Origin: Aplysia californica
Taxonomy: Eukaryota > Mollusca > Gastropoda > Aplysiida > Aplysiidae
NCBI RefSeq assembly: GCF_000002075.1
Contig: NW_004797274.1
Span: 1,229,683-1,293,682, forward strand
DNA length: 64,000 nt
Reading direction: 5' to 3'
Positions 12,301 through 22,401 of this stretch are shown here, piece after piece. The translations under genes were made by a program, and so were the position numbers. Each line of letters starts with the position of its first letter. The stretch's first letter is position 1. The notes under the pieces were generated by a model, which saw nothing but the letters and a program-made list of their open reading frames with translations, was not told the DNA's origin and did no database searches.

Positions 12301-15300
12301 ACTTTTAGGAACAGAAAGAGAACAAACTGTGATGTGCACTCTCTTGACGTCTACAATTTAACAACCGAAGAAGAAGACAACCAAACTTGTACGGAAGAAG
12401 TTCAAATCCGAAAAAGAGCAGAAGAAAAGTTAGACAGTAGGGGAAAGAAAATGGACTTTGCAACTTCACCAGTCTTTGAGAGCGAACGTGATAAAGGGGC
12501 CGCTGAAAGGTCTCTCAAAACAAGCAGAGGGGCCAAAACTATAAATGAGAAACGAGAATCTTTGAGAAAATTACCAAGAGATAGAGAAGAAACAAAACCA
12601 TACAGTGAAAGAGGTAGAGACACTAGGAGGGATGCTGACGAGATAGCTAGGCGTTACCGGAATAGATCCCCTGTTCACAGGACAGCTGATCCATTTTCTA
12701 GTAGCGAGAACAGGGGTTTGGCAGAGAGAAGTTACTTGTCATCAAGAAGTAGGAAAGGAGATTCCTATGAGAGGGAACATCGAGACAGATCCCTTTTTCA
12801 TAGGACAGAGCTTACTGAAAGAGCTAAACACTTGGAGAGAAGCTCTAGAAGTGGGTGCAGTAGGAGACACAAGGATCCTCACTCCCCTTCAAGAACTCAC
12901 GGGCACTACCCCAAAAGTTGTGAAAGTTACCAGAGCTCACGGTCAAGCAGACACCCAAGGCCCAGTTCACCCTCAACCTCCGGTAGTCGGGATAGCCGCG
13001 GCTCTTCGCCTCATAGACATAATCCGGCTAGTTCTCCATCAGTCAGGACTGGCTTGCAGGACTCTTTTTGGAGACAAAAGAGTTCTAATTCACCTTCTGG
13101 TAAAGATAAAGATTCAAATCATACTAATTCAGGAGAAAGCGAGAAGACTGGTAGTCAAAATGACCAGAGGTTGAAGAGTCTGACTGCCTTCAATTCTGTC
13201 TCTGAAACAGAGAGGCAGGAGAGGCGTCAACTTGAAGGAGCTGGGGAATATTCCAAAGGTGCCTCTTCATCTGCAAAAATTTACAACGATGTCCAAGGCC
13301 AGAGCAGTCGTGATGAAGCCCCTGGAGAGGATGTCACCAGAGCCACCGATCACAAGCAGAAAGTTCAGGGAGTGTCTGAATCTTCACCAAGCACCAAGAA
13401 AACAGGTCAAATGTGGTCACAGCTGTTGACTTCAATTCCGAAAAGAGTGCAAAGTCACACCAACCGTGGTGAAAGCTCGGTGGATAGTATCACTAATGCC
13501 TCTCATTTTATTTGGCCGTCATGCGGCCGGTTGCAGAGCTCCTTTCCTTCAGCCTCAGGACCACCGGTCCATGACAGAGAAAGCCCTTCGAAAGCTCATT
13601 ACCTTGACTTTGACGATGCTGACCTGTTGGAAACTGGGAATTCAGGCACCGGAAAAGTAAGCATGTTTGAAAAAGTGTTGAAAGAGCATAGACGGGACCG
13701 GAAACAGACCATGAAAACTGAGGATGTAACTGTCCACAATTTTTTGGTGTCGCTGTTGGGTGTGAATTGTGAAATCTTCTCCCACCTCCTGGGCTGGCCC
13801 CTGGACACCGAGCTGGGCAGCCGTGCCGTCTCCGCCAGCACCATGAACCAGCTGGTGGCTCTGACAACAGAATGTGCCTTTACTGCTCTCAAACTTGACC
13901 TGAGTTTCATCGACCCAAGCTTCGGCCTAGACGATGTCTGCTTTGGGAACCCGGCCAAGTTGAAAATGCTGAGGGAATTCTCAGACCGACAAATTGTGAC
14001 TGAAGTACAGATTCTTGAGCACTGTCAAGAAAATTTTGATATTGAGGTGGGTGTAAATGAGGGTCGACGTTCCCGTGAATTCAAACTAGAGTCCCTGCAG
14101 CTTGTTGTGACAGCCCTTAATGATTTGCGCAGATATTCTGACTTTGGTGAGCCACATTGTCGCGTGCCTGGGGCTCTACTGCTGAAATCAGAACGGCGGT
14201 CGTGGTTCTCAGTTGGCAACTGCTTCCTCATCATGCTCTTGCCGATGTCCCAAGAACTTTTCAGTCGCCTCCTCAGTTTGAAGCATTCCATAGAGAAGCT
14301 TGGGCCTGAGAATACCTCTGGTGAGACTGAAGAGATGAGGACCAAGCTAATCTCTGAGGTAAGATTATTAGGAGACTACGTTGACGGTTATTTACTGTAT
14401 CAAAGGACCTTCTTTTTCTTGATTTTTAGTGAAATGACTAACCTTTTGTATTTTTTGCGATTCTTTACTACAGATGTACTTTGTCTCATGTTTTAAAACA
14501 ATTATAGAAATTGATTCCTTTTATGTTCTGTAATTATTATTTTTTAGAACTTTTTGCTCTCTATTTGATTGTATTTTTAATTTTTAAGAGTATAATTCTA
14601 GTGGCTAAACTAAAATGTGATGATAATGAATGATGAAAGTAATAAAAAAAAACTAAAAGTCATGTTTGACATAGTTTTCTGCTGACTGATGTATCTGTCT
14701 ATGAGATGTATAAACACCTCCAGTACCCGAGAGTTCGAGGTGCTCAGCAGGGTGTGATCTGTACACTTTCTATAGCAAACTCAGTCTGTGGTTGCTGGGG
14801 ATACTCCTGTGTGCTCTTCTCCCACCTCTTTTTGTTACTATTACTTTTGTCCAAAAGTATTACCTAAGATCTGAAACATTTCTGTTATTTTGTTGACCAA
14901 CCATAAATTTCGTGGGTTGTTGGAGGGCACCACTGGTAGGTCCTACTTCTTTTCTTTCCCTTTATTTTTGTCTGTAAGTCTTGCTTTTTCCCTGCACTAT
15001 GGGACCATAATTGTGTCAATATGCTTCTTTGCTCCAAATAAATTTCCATTCACTAGAGCAGCTACATTCTGTGGGTGGTTGGCGGGTGCTCTGGTGTGGT
15101 TTGCTCCTTCTTTCCTATCGAACATCTGTTGTCCTTATCTCTCCTCCTCCTTTTTTGTGTATGTTAGTAGTTACTCTCTTGTAACACATCTATTCTTCGG
15201 CACTTATATGACCTTATTGTGTTGCAAGTGCCCTAAAATTTTTAACAAAAAACAAAAAAAAAAGCCACATTCTAGTTTTTTATTTCCATTTTGAAAACAT

Positions 15301-16303
15301 TTTTTTATTGTATGCTAGTTGGTTAGTTCAGTTTTCCCAAGGAATAACCATTCAGTAGCTGGTGGATGCAGGGCGCCTCTGACTGGTAGGCCCTTCTTTT
15401 TTACGTTCCCGTCTGTTGTACTGGTCAGTAAATAGAGTTGCTCTTTTCCCGAGCACCAAATAACCATTATTGTGTGGATGTGCTTCTCTTTACTCAGACT
15501 CACACACTCATAACTGTGGCTGATCTACAACAGGGAACTGCTACTTTTTCTTTCCTAATCCTTACTATTGTCATTTTCCTCTACTTCTTTTGTATGTTTG
15601 TCACTCCCTTGTGACCTGCTATTTTGGGGTGCCTTGATGATAGTCGAAGCAGACCTTGTGCTGTTGAAGCTAGAGAGGTGAGCAGTCTAAGTCTGATTCC
15701 CTGTAAAGACTTCTCTGTTGACACCCACCCCTTGGCACTCATATGACCTTATGCAGTTGCGAGTGTCGTAAAACCCTCTACTATAAAAAAAATAAAATAT
15801 TACTCAGACTCAATTCTGGATCGGTAACAACATTACTCAATGGGTGGTTGGCGGGTGCTCTGATGTGGTTTGCTCCTTCTTTCGTATCAAACATCTGTCG
15901 TCCTTATCTCTCCTCCTTCCTTTGTTGTGTTTGTTACTCCCTTGTAACACCTCTAATCTTCTGAACTTATGTGACTTTATTATTGTGTTGCAAGTGCCGT
16001 AAAACTTTTACTAAAACAAACAAAACAACATTACTCAGCTCAAACTGTCCTCTCATCACCACGTGTACTGAAAAAGTTTTTGTGATTTTTTTTTGTCAGC
16101 GAGCTAGACTCTTGAAGACCAATACTGGTAGTCAGAATGTTGGAAGAGAAAGGAAGCTGAGGGATGAGCTGGCCTGCTTCAGGGAGTGCAGGAGGTATCT
16201 ACGCCATGTCATCGGGAACGCAGCCGTAGAGAACATGACCGTGTTCAACACTTACTTGGACCGGATTGCTTGGCATATACAGCTCATGCAAATGGATTTA
16301 TGA
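609..16303 (+). CDS. Giant Ser/Arg-rich nuclear-type protein, 3' part of gene (TASOR/TEX15-like, tentative)
   Basis: Three exons (609-3383, 4417-14358, 16100-16303) join in frame with GT-AG introns to encode at least 4,306 residues and a TGA stop; earlier exons lie left of the window. The first visible residues (VYLYEYTEECEASK, then RPFAIIKVKQ) look like the closing strands of a folded domain. This recalls the DUF3715 pseudo-PARP region of TASOR/TEX15 proteins, which act in repeat silencing and germline small-RNA pathways; that match is from memory. The rest is largely disordered: DPRL motifs, a VSLTEYK motif, repeated SSRW-x-x-PA and HNP motifs, an Arg-Ser block near residue 2,570-2,840, a SUMO-interaction-like VISDSDDD near 3,321 and a second RS block near 3,670-3,800. 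A hydrophobic, probably helical C-terminal region follows from about 4,000. Coding status is strong. The family assignment is weak; an SR-like or other chromatin protein is possible. Confidence 0.85.
3384..4416 (+). other. Intron with long polypyrimidine repeat
   Basis: GT-AG intron between the 925-codon exon and the giant exon. A TTC/CCT-type pyrimidine tract occupies about 3410-3590, starting under 30 nt from the donor. No transposon was recognised in the remainder. Confidence 0.8.
3410..3590 (+). repeat. Polypyrimidine (TTC/TCC)n microsatellite
   Basis: About 180 bases of interrupted TTC, CTC and TCC triplets with almost no purines. It begins just downstream of the donor at 3384 and yields spurious Ser/Phe/Leu or Arg/Glu ORFs on both strands. 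Mirror-type purine/pyrimidine tracts like this can form triplex DNA. Confidence 0.95.
4417..14358 (+). CDS. Giant 9,942-nt exon of the nuclear-type protein gene
   Basis: The acceptor is TTCTGTTCCCAG at 4416; the frame is open for 3,314 codons to GAG at 14358, followed by GTAAGATT. An uninterrupted frame of this length is overwhelming evidence of coding. Composition runs from Ser/Lys-rich disorder, through internal motif repeats (about 6,800-7,850), an Arg-Ser block (9,350-10,170) and acidic stretches (11,000-11,600) with the SIM-like VISDSDDD (about 11,605-11,628). A second RS block (12,640-13,050) precedes a compact hydrophobic region from about 13,640 containing FLVSLLGVNCEIFSHLLGWP. Confidence 0.93.
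14912..15037 (+). mobile_element. SINE family B copy
   Basis: Starts GTGGGTTGTTGGAGGGCACC and ends near ATTGTGTCAATATGCTTC. It is flanked by a 9-bp direct repeat, ATAAATTTC, at 14903-14911 and 15038-15046, the expected target-site duplication. Related copies lie near 15350, 17596 and 20177. Confidence 0.8.
15071..15263 (+). mobile_element. SINE family A copy (short form)
   Basis: Head GTGGGTGGTTGGCGGGTGCT; the 3' part has TTGCAAGTGCCCTAAAA and an A-rich tail. Flanked by near-identical 10-bp repeats GCTACATTCT (15061-15070) and GCCACATTCT (15264-15273), consistent with LINE-mediated insertion. Confidence 0.85.
15350..15489 (+). mobile_element. SINE family B copy, diverged
   Basis: Shares GGGCGCCTCTGACTGGTAGG and ACCATTATTGTGTGGATGTG with other B copies. 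It directly precedes the target-site repeat of the next SINE. No clear duplication of its own was found. Confidence 0.6.
15503..15799 (+). mobile_element. SINE family A copy (long form, partial head)
   Basis: Contains the long-form segments AACAGGGAACTGCTACT and AGCTAGAGAGGTGAGCAG, then the shared tail GACCTTATGCAGTTGCGAG. Flanked by a perfect 13-bp duplication TTACTCAGACTCA at 15490-15502 and 15800-15812. Confidence 0.88.
15840..16023 (+). mobile_element. SINE family A copy (short form)
   Basis: Head ATGGGTGGTTGGCGGGTGCT and tail GTAAAACTTTTACTAAAAC. Flanked by a perfect 14-bp duplication AACAACATTACTCA at 15826-15839 and 16024-16037. It sits less than 80 nt from the acceptor of the gene's last exon. 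Confidence 0.9.
16100..16303 (+). CDS. Last coding exon of the nuclear-type protein gene
   Basis: The acceptor is a T-rich run ending TTTGTCAG at 16099. The exon continues the frame of the 9,942-nt exon, encodes 67 residues rich in charged helix-forming residues (KLRDELACFRECRRYLRHVI) and ends in TGA. It follows an intron packed with five SINEs. The helical composition suggests it completes the C-terminal folded region. Confidence 0.8.
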   Translation, partial: RARLLKTNTGSQNVGRERKLRDELACFRECRRYLRHVIGNAAVENMTVFNTYLDRIAWHIQLMQMDL

Positions 16304-16360
16304 TGTTACAGGTGATACTGATACTGTGTGAGCGTTGCTTGAATCTTGTCTTTAATCATC

Positions 16361-16485
16361 CCCCCCCCCCCTTTTCTTGCTGTTGTAGGGGTTTTTTTTG
16401 GGGGGAGGTGGGTTTTTTGGGGGGAGGGGATGGGTTGTTTTGTTTTTTTAATATTTTTTTATGGGGGGGGAGGGGGGGGGTTACT
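16361..16485 (+). repeat. Poly-C then poly-G tracts
   Basis: A run of ten C near 16361 is followed by repeated G runs up to about 16,483, separated by T stretches. The G runs are close enough to form G-quadruplexes if transcribed from the plus strand. They lie about 60-180 nt past the stop codon. Confidence 0.9.
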
Positions 16486-16977
16486 GCTGAGGTTTAATGC
16501 ACCACAAAACAATGTATTTGGTAAGGAGGAGGAGAACTAGGTTCATGATGAGGAAACCAGGGAGAGAGGAAATGTTTTCAAGGAAGGGTGAGAAGATTTG
16601 GCAAGGACCGTTGTTTGATTCCTCAAATTTAGCTTTGTGGACATGTATGTAAACAATAACACTACGTGAGTTTTAAATTAAATTAGTTGAATTATTTACA
16701 TATATGTATATATTGTATATATATACAGTTGAAATTGTCCAAGATGGCCACCTATTGGTGAGGAGAAAAGAGTTTGTGTCAGACAGGTGGATGTCATTAT
16801 AAATATAGAAAAAAAAAACGCAAGTGGAGAAGTGGGAAGTGGCTGTTTGTACAGGTGATTGTCTTAAACAGGTGGTTCCAAATGTTATAATTTTTTAAAT
16901 CACTATTTTTTTTTTTTAATGTCTTTAACTTTAGACCCTTTGAGATAAGGAAGGAGACTCATCAATGATCAAATGTA

Positions 16978-17172
16978 ACGTGCAGTCTCTCTATAAAGAC
17001 GTCGTCGGGACCTGAAAAAAATGTCTTTATAGAGAGTTGTCGTTATAGAGAGGCAACCAAAAATATTACTAATGATATAATATAAGGAAAAAGTGGGGAC
17101 CTGGGCACCATGTCGCTTTATAAAGAATGTCGTTATATCAAAGGTCGTTATAGTTATAGAGAGGCTGCACTG
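16978..17172. mobile_element. pogo/Tigger-like MITE, 195 bp
   Basis: Inverted ends ACGTGCAGTCTCTCTATAA and CAGTGCAGCCTCTCTATAA (read inward from each side) with TA on both flanks (16976-16977 and 17173-17174). CAGT-type ends, CTCTATAA subterminal words and TA duplications fit the pogo/Tigger group of Tc1-mariner elements. There is no transposase ORF. Confidence 0.75.
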
Positions 17173-17593
17173 TATATGAAGGCAATCGCGGCAAAGGACC
17201 AGAATTATAGAGTTTGATAAAAACACCGGATGAGTATCCTGTCTGCAAAAACAATTTACTAAGTTGTAAGTGTACCCAAAAGGGTATAAGCAGCAGATAA
17301 GGAAGAAAAATAATTTAAAAAATCAACCCCCCAAAAAACAAACAAAACAAGTAAGACGTAGCACCTGAATTTGAACTAAGAGCTGCACATTAAATCAGTA
17401 ATAGTTGTTTAGTGCCATGGAATGTGTTTATAGAATCCGAAAAGCAGTGGGGACCCACATTGATGCCATTTATGTGTACATATAATATTATAAAAGTAGG
17501 AAATTTTTTTAAACCTTTGTTAATGTTAGCTTATTGACCTCTGACATGAGCCTTAATCATCAAATTACTGGAGACTTAAATCATCAGCCTTCT

Positions 17594-17715
17594 TGGGTTG
17601 TTGGAGGGTGCAACTGGTATGTTCCTCTTCTTTTACAATTCTTATGTCCATCTTTCTCGCTTTTTCTCAGTCTGTTATTGTGTCGATGGGTTTCTCTTTA
17701 TTCACTCACTTTCAA
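17594..17715 (+). mobile_element. SINE family B copy, diverged
   Basis: GGGTTGTTGGAGGGTGCAAC near the start and TTATTGTGTCGATGGG near the end match the other B copies. Target-site duplications are not evident. Confidence 0.6.
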
Positions 17716-19511
17716 CATCAGCCTTCGTTACCCCAAAGCAGTATGAGCCACTACTAAGATCTCCTTCGATGTCTCTTTCTTTGGTCTTTCTCTTCATTTC
17801 TGCCCCTGTCAGTCTAAACACTTAAACCAATGTTTCTACAAACTTTTCTCAATGGGCAGAACAAGTAATAGTATCGGCAGAATAGTGAGAACTTGTCAGA
17901 AATTCAGAGGCCAAAATGCTTTCTGCCTTCACTCATGCTACTTTACACATTGATTTTACAAGCTTTTTATTGTTTTTGAAATCATGTTATTATAGTATGG
18001 CAAGCACTTAGTGACTTACCTACCTCATAATTACAAAGTTCTATCTGACAATGACTTTTTTGGGCGTTTTGAGTTACTAAGACCATGAGATCACAAACCA
18101 AATGCTCTGTCTGCTCTACCAAAATTGCAAGATTATTCAGAGGCGGGCGTTATCAAGATATTCAGAGAATTGCATTCGAAAAAGCTTGAACATAATGTGA
18201 AGCTCAAAATCTTTGACGTCAAATTTCTCAAAACTAAGCACTAAGCTGATAGAACTTCGTAATTCTGAGGTACCGACTTACGTCTCAAAAATGGTTTTCA
18301 TCGATTGGGCTTACACATTATAATATTGTGCTCAAATAGACCGACTAATGAGACAAATCTGGAAGGTTTTCATTCTTATATGATATGCTGATATAATTTC
18401 TGTTTGTTGTTCTCTCTTTCGGATAGCACATGTTTATCATATTATTTTCTTTTTTGTCTTTTTCAACAAGTTGTGAATTATATGTTGGAGGTTAGGAATA
18501 CTAAGAAACATTGGCAAAAGATGTTTGATAAGATTCCGTCACTGTTAATGTTAATTTTTAAACATTTGTTCTTCAATAAGCGTCTATAATTCTGTTTTTA
18601 CTGAGCATTTAGACCAAAGACCGGCATCCGTCCAAATCCTTCTGTCACAAGGACAGACCAAATTTTCGTTTTCGGACCAAAGTCCAAAGCCTCGTGTACT
18701 ACCCCTGAGCAGGGAAGTTCACGGGAGTCTGTCCAGTTGGCCTTATGGCAACAAAAAAATTAGTGAGGGAAGTTCAGTCAGGCTATTTTTCTCCGACCCA
18801 TTTTTTGTTGAAATGGTAGACTCTGATACCATATCTATACTCCTGGTCAAATTTTGATGGGAAATCGTACCAAATATGATTGAATTTGACTTAAATCATC
18901 AATTCGCGACCAAAAAAAAAACTAGGTTTGTAACTTCGGTTTGACGCAAGCAAATAAGGCATTCCGATGAATGAACATGAGGTGTGGAATAAATTTGATG
19001 ACCCTAATCTGCTACATTCTATTAAACGGATGCTTGGATGCGGATCTTTGAGCTGAATGACTGAATGCCCTTTTTGGCCCTCTTTTACTGAAGACACAGG
19101 CACATAATATGTATTGTTGTCAGCTCTGTTGGTTGTTACTTATCACATCAAGGATTTTAACGCATGGACATATCTTCTTTTTTTTTTTTTTTTAAAGTAA
19201 GCAATAATATTCATTTGACTGGAAAAATGGTAATGTGTAAGTTTTTATATTATAAAATGCATATTGTTTGTCATGTCACCTTCTTTTTTATCCAACATAT
19301 GGTATTTTGCTCAGTTGATGATGTAATTAGTTGTTACATGTCGATATTTCTTAAAGAATTCTTTGCATATATATTTCTGCTTAAATCTTATTAATACTTG
19401 TATGTTCCATTTTTCTATTCAAGAATTGTGAGTGAACAAGCCTCAGCAGACACATTGTGATATAGGAAGGCAAAATAATCAAAGTTGTCACTTGTGTTCA
19501 TTCCTTCATTT

Positions 19512-19592
19512 CGACTGCTCAGTGTAAGTTATAAGACTGCCGTAAACCATTTAAAAAAATAACAAATGACTGAGTCTTACACCGAGCAGTCG
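19512..19592. mobile_element. 81-bp hairpin MITE, copy 1
   Basis: Ends CGACTGCTCAGTGTAAG and its near-perfect reverse complement CTTACACCGAGCAGTCG bracket a short AT-rich core. A related element lies at 34713-34791, so this is a dispersed family and not a chance palindrome. Confidence 0.75.
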
Positions 19593-19955
19593 ACTTGTAT
19601 TTGTCATATAATGCGTTTAGAATTGTAAGAATCACTGGTTCTTCCCTGGTTGTGTAGACAATCGGGGATTTTGTCTTTTTTTTTTTACCTGGACATATTT
19701 TACAATTCAGTATCCGGTAAGAAATATGCCTTTATAATGATAAAGTGGATACTACAAAGTAATTCATTTAACTGTTTTCCTGTGCGTTGTAAATTTTTTC
19801 AGCATGAGGCTTGAATAAGGCAATAAGCCCTACACTGAGTAGAGCCACTAGCTTCTCTTCTAGCCAGTGTCAATCTTTCTCTTATACTTGTCAAACGTAG
19901 AATTCCTCCACTAAGATTGATTGAGGCGGAGTATCAGTCTCAACCTGTCCCATGT

Positions 19956-20040
19956 AATAGACCCATCATATCTCTTTCCCTGCTGTAAATGATCGTTATT
20001 GTGTCAATGTACTTTTAAAAATTTCAAACGAAACAAACAA
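19956..20040 (+). mobile_element. SINE family B 3' fragment
   Basis: AATGATCGTTATTGTGTCAATG followed by an A-rich end matches the 3' portion of family B. The head is not recognisable. Confidence 0.4.
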
Positions 20041-20176
20041 ACCAGAAAGCGGGGTCTCTTGCCGTCCATCCCTTCTTCACCCTATGGAAACCTCTGAAGA
20101 AGCATTCCTTTTTTTTTTTTTTTACTTTTTAACTTCCTCTTTGTTTGTTTGTGTTGTTTTTTTTTAGAAAAAGAAG

Positions 20177-20320
20177 CTCATCGACACAATAATGGTCATT
20201 AACTTTCATTTAGTGATGGGGAAAAAGTGAGTAAAACAGGCAGACCTAACAGAGGAGAAAGAAAGAAGTAGGACCTACCAGTGGCGCCCTCCAACCACCC
20301 GCTTTCTACTTTGTAGACTC
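20177..20320 (-). mobile_element. SINE family B copy
   Basis: Read on the minus strand it starts GGGTGGTTGGAGGGCGCCAC, passes GGTAGGTCCTACTTC and ends ATTGTGTCGATGAGC with an A-rich tail. It is the best preserved B copy here. Confidence 0.75.
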
Positions 20321-20611
20321 TCAAATGATACAAATCTTGCTATAGAGGGAATGCACTTTAGTACCATTTTTTTGTCCAGCCTTTCTTGCCTTGCCCAACA
20401 TCTGTTTTGTTACAGCCACAACCAAGCTCTCAATGGAATGAACAAATCAGTGGAGTATTTGTGTTCACTTTTTTTCTCCTTTACACAATCGTTGCTCCAT
20501 AGTATTAATGTAATGTAATGATAACGGTGTACTTTTTATGCTTTATTCCCCCCCCCCCCCACAATGCCAAATCCTGAAATGTACATGTACCCCAAACTTA
20601 AGACTTTTTAA

Positions 20612-20617
20612 AATAAA
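20612..20617 (+). promoter_or_regulatory. Candidate poly(A) signal of the plus-strand gene
   Basis: AATAAA followed within about 35 nt by a GT-rich stretch (TATCTGTGTCTGTT). If used it implies a 4.3-kb 3' UTR. Another AATAAA lies at 20791. Inference from motif only. Confidence 0.35.
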
Positions 20618-21500
20618 GAGCTTTGATTGAAATGGTGCCAGTTATCTGTGTCTGTTACCAAGACCAACAGATTGCCATGTATTAATACTGATTCATTCAT
20701 GTTCTAATTTCCATGATATTGAAAGAGTATTGTGTTCAAAATTTGTATACTGATAATTTATGTATGCAAAAATGTTAATGAAAATCATTAAATAAAGCTG
20801 TAGCCTGCTACATTTCGTGTTAACATTCATATAAAGATATTTTTCTAAACCTGTCATTTTTATTCTACTGGCAATGGTTGGTCCTGCATCTTTCCTGTTA
20901 CAGTACAGCAACCTTAAGGATCCAATTTTTCAATCAAATTATTGTACCCCCTATTAGTTGCGTATTTTCAGAAATGTGAGCACATTTTTTCCACGCTTCT
21001 TTTATTTACTTTCTGAAAGGAATTGTGGGCTGCCTCATAGTGAATGAGCTCTTTTACCTCCTACGCAGATCACCTGTAAAAATATTGTTCATCTGTGGAG
21101 TAGGTTCTTCCTTTGTGTCTTTAAAAGGATCCTTTCAAATGGGGTTGGTAGAACTGAAGGGGGCCTGTTAAGTTATTACCCTTTGTTTTGTTTTCTGCCA
21201 TGGAAATGGTCTGTATCTATCTCATAGAGTCATAGACCCTTTACTTACCTGGCAAAAAACAAAACAAAATAGATTTAATCGAGACCTCTCTGCGAAGCTA
21301 TTTTTAAATTGCTTTTTCACTGAATATTTTGCTGGGTAATGTTTGAGTACTACAATTCTCATCCTCAACCCAACAGACATCCAAAGTCTTAGAATTACAG
21401 AAATGGTAACATGTGATGCATGAGGCCCATTACTAGATCAACTACTACATGCACTGATGGAGTAAAATCAATAAAATTAACACTGGTAAAAACTGACCAT

Positions 21501-21506
21501 TTTATT
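21501..21506 (-). promoter_or_regulatory. Candidate poly(A) signal of the dynein gene
   Basis: AATAAA on the minus strand is the first canonical signal downstream of the dynein stop at 22039, about 530 nt away, with T-rich sequence after it. Confidence 0.45.
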
Positions 21507-21826
21507 GAAACAGAAAGTGTGTGTAGTATAGCTAGTTCACAAACTGCAGCAAATATTGTTCTTCAGAGATCAAAGTCAGTATCTCAAATACCGGTACTGT
21601 GCATTATCAGTGTCTTCGAAGACAAAATATTGCAATTGTTACTTTTGATACCATGAGTTCACTAACTAGAAGACTCATAAGGATACATTCTCTTTACCAC
21701 AATATTGCCTATCGGTATTTAGTGTGCTCATTCACACTTCTAAAGGAAACATACTCAAATCTAGATCCAAACCTTCCTCTTTGAGCAAAATAGCCTAAAA
21801 TAGAGAAATAGAAACTTAAATGAATA

Positions 21827-22002
21827 CAGGAGAGTCTGCTTAAACTGAAATCTGATGGACCACTGGTTTTTCTTCGGTTTTGCCGTGTTTTCAGTTTACA
21901 GGCATTGCTCAAATACCAAAGGAAAACATTGGGGATTCTATTTTCTTTTTGGTTTACCACTGTTTTCAGATTAACTGTGTTCAGCTTAAGCAGACTCAAC
22001 TA
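21827..22002. mobile_element. pogo-like MITE, 176 bp, in dynein 3' UTR
   Basis: Ends CAGGAGAGTCTGCTTAAACT and (minus strand) TAGTTGAGTCTGCTTAAGCT, flanked by TA at 21825-21826 and 22003-22004. It starts only about 37 nt after the dynein stop codon, so it must lie in the 3' UTR. Confidence 0.7.
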
Positions 22003-22038
22003 TATTTCCAAATTTGTAAAAAAAAAAAAAAAAAATAA

Positions 22039-22401
22039 TCAGACTTGTAAAAGCAGTGCCACACCAGCCAAGACCCATTTGGAGGGGTCGGCCTTAGTCT
22101 TGAGTCGGAAGGTCCACACAAAGGTCGGCCCTCGCGACTTGGTCTTGTAGACCGGACACTCGTACACCACACGCTGATCCATCCGATCCACGGGGATAGC
22201 CTTCAGGAAGATCACGGGCATGCGGGGGGTCAGCTCTTTCAAAATGGACTCTCCGATGAAGCCGGTCTGATGATCCCAACGAGCCCCTTCCATGTAGAGG
22301 CCGTAAACGTAGGCCCCCTCTCTCGGGGGCGCCGTCATCTCTTCCTTGTTCTTTTTGGTCACGTCGCACTGTAAGCACATACGGTCCAGAGGCCATTCGT
22401 T
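22039..22401 (-). CDS. Dynein exon 34: C-terminus and stop
   Basis: 121 codons including [74 protein letters not shown]. The C-terminal residues are diagnostic of the DNAH9/11/17 group. A MITE starts 20 nt upstream of the acceptor. Confidence 0.97.
   Translation of the reverse strand, partial: NEWPLDRMCLQCDVTKKNKEEMTAPPREGAYVYGLYMEGARWDHQTGFIGESILKELTPRMPVIFLKAIPVDRMDQRVVYECPVYKTKSRGPTFVWTFRLKTKADPSKWVLAGVALLLQV

Larger units (their letters stand above)
16304..22038. other. Convergent 3' region between the two genes
   Basis: No coding exon can be supported. The left part is probably the 3' UTR of the plus-strand gene; the right end is the 3' UTR of the dynein gene. It holds G/C homopolymers, a pogo-like MITE, SINE B pieces, an 81-bp hairpin MITE and a MITE beside the dynein stop. 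I see nothing identifiable in about 17,750-19,500 and 20,800-21,500. Confidence 0.7.

Noticed and set aside
15971-16099. An extended start of the last plus-strand exon (ORF beginning at 15971)
   Set aside because: That stretch is the tail of a SINE A copy plus the polypyrimidine tract; the exon begins after AG at 16099.
16304-22038. A possible gene between the two convergent genes
   Set aside because: ORFs here are short, AT-rich or SINE-derived and none shows conserved motifs or paired splice sites.
22094-22396. Second minus-strand ORF overlapping the last dynein exon
   Set aside because: It is in another frame of the exon; the dynein frame has clear homology and the correct C-terminus.
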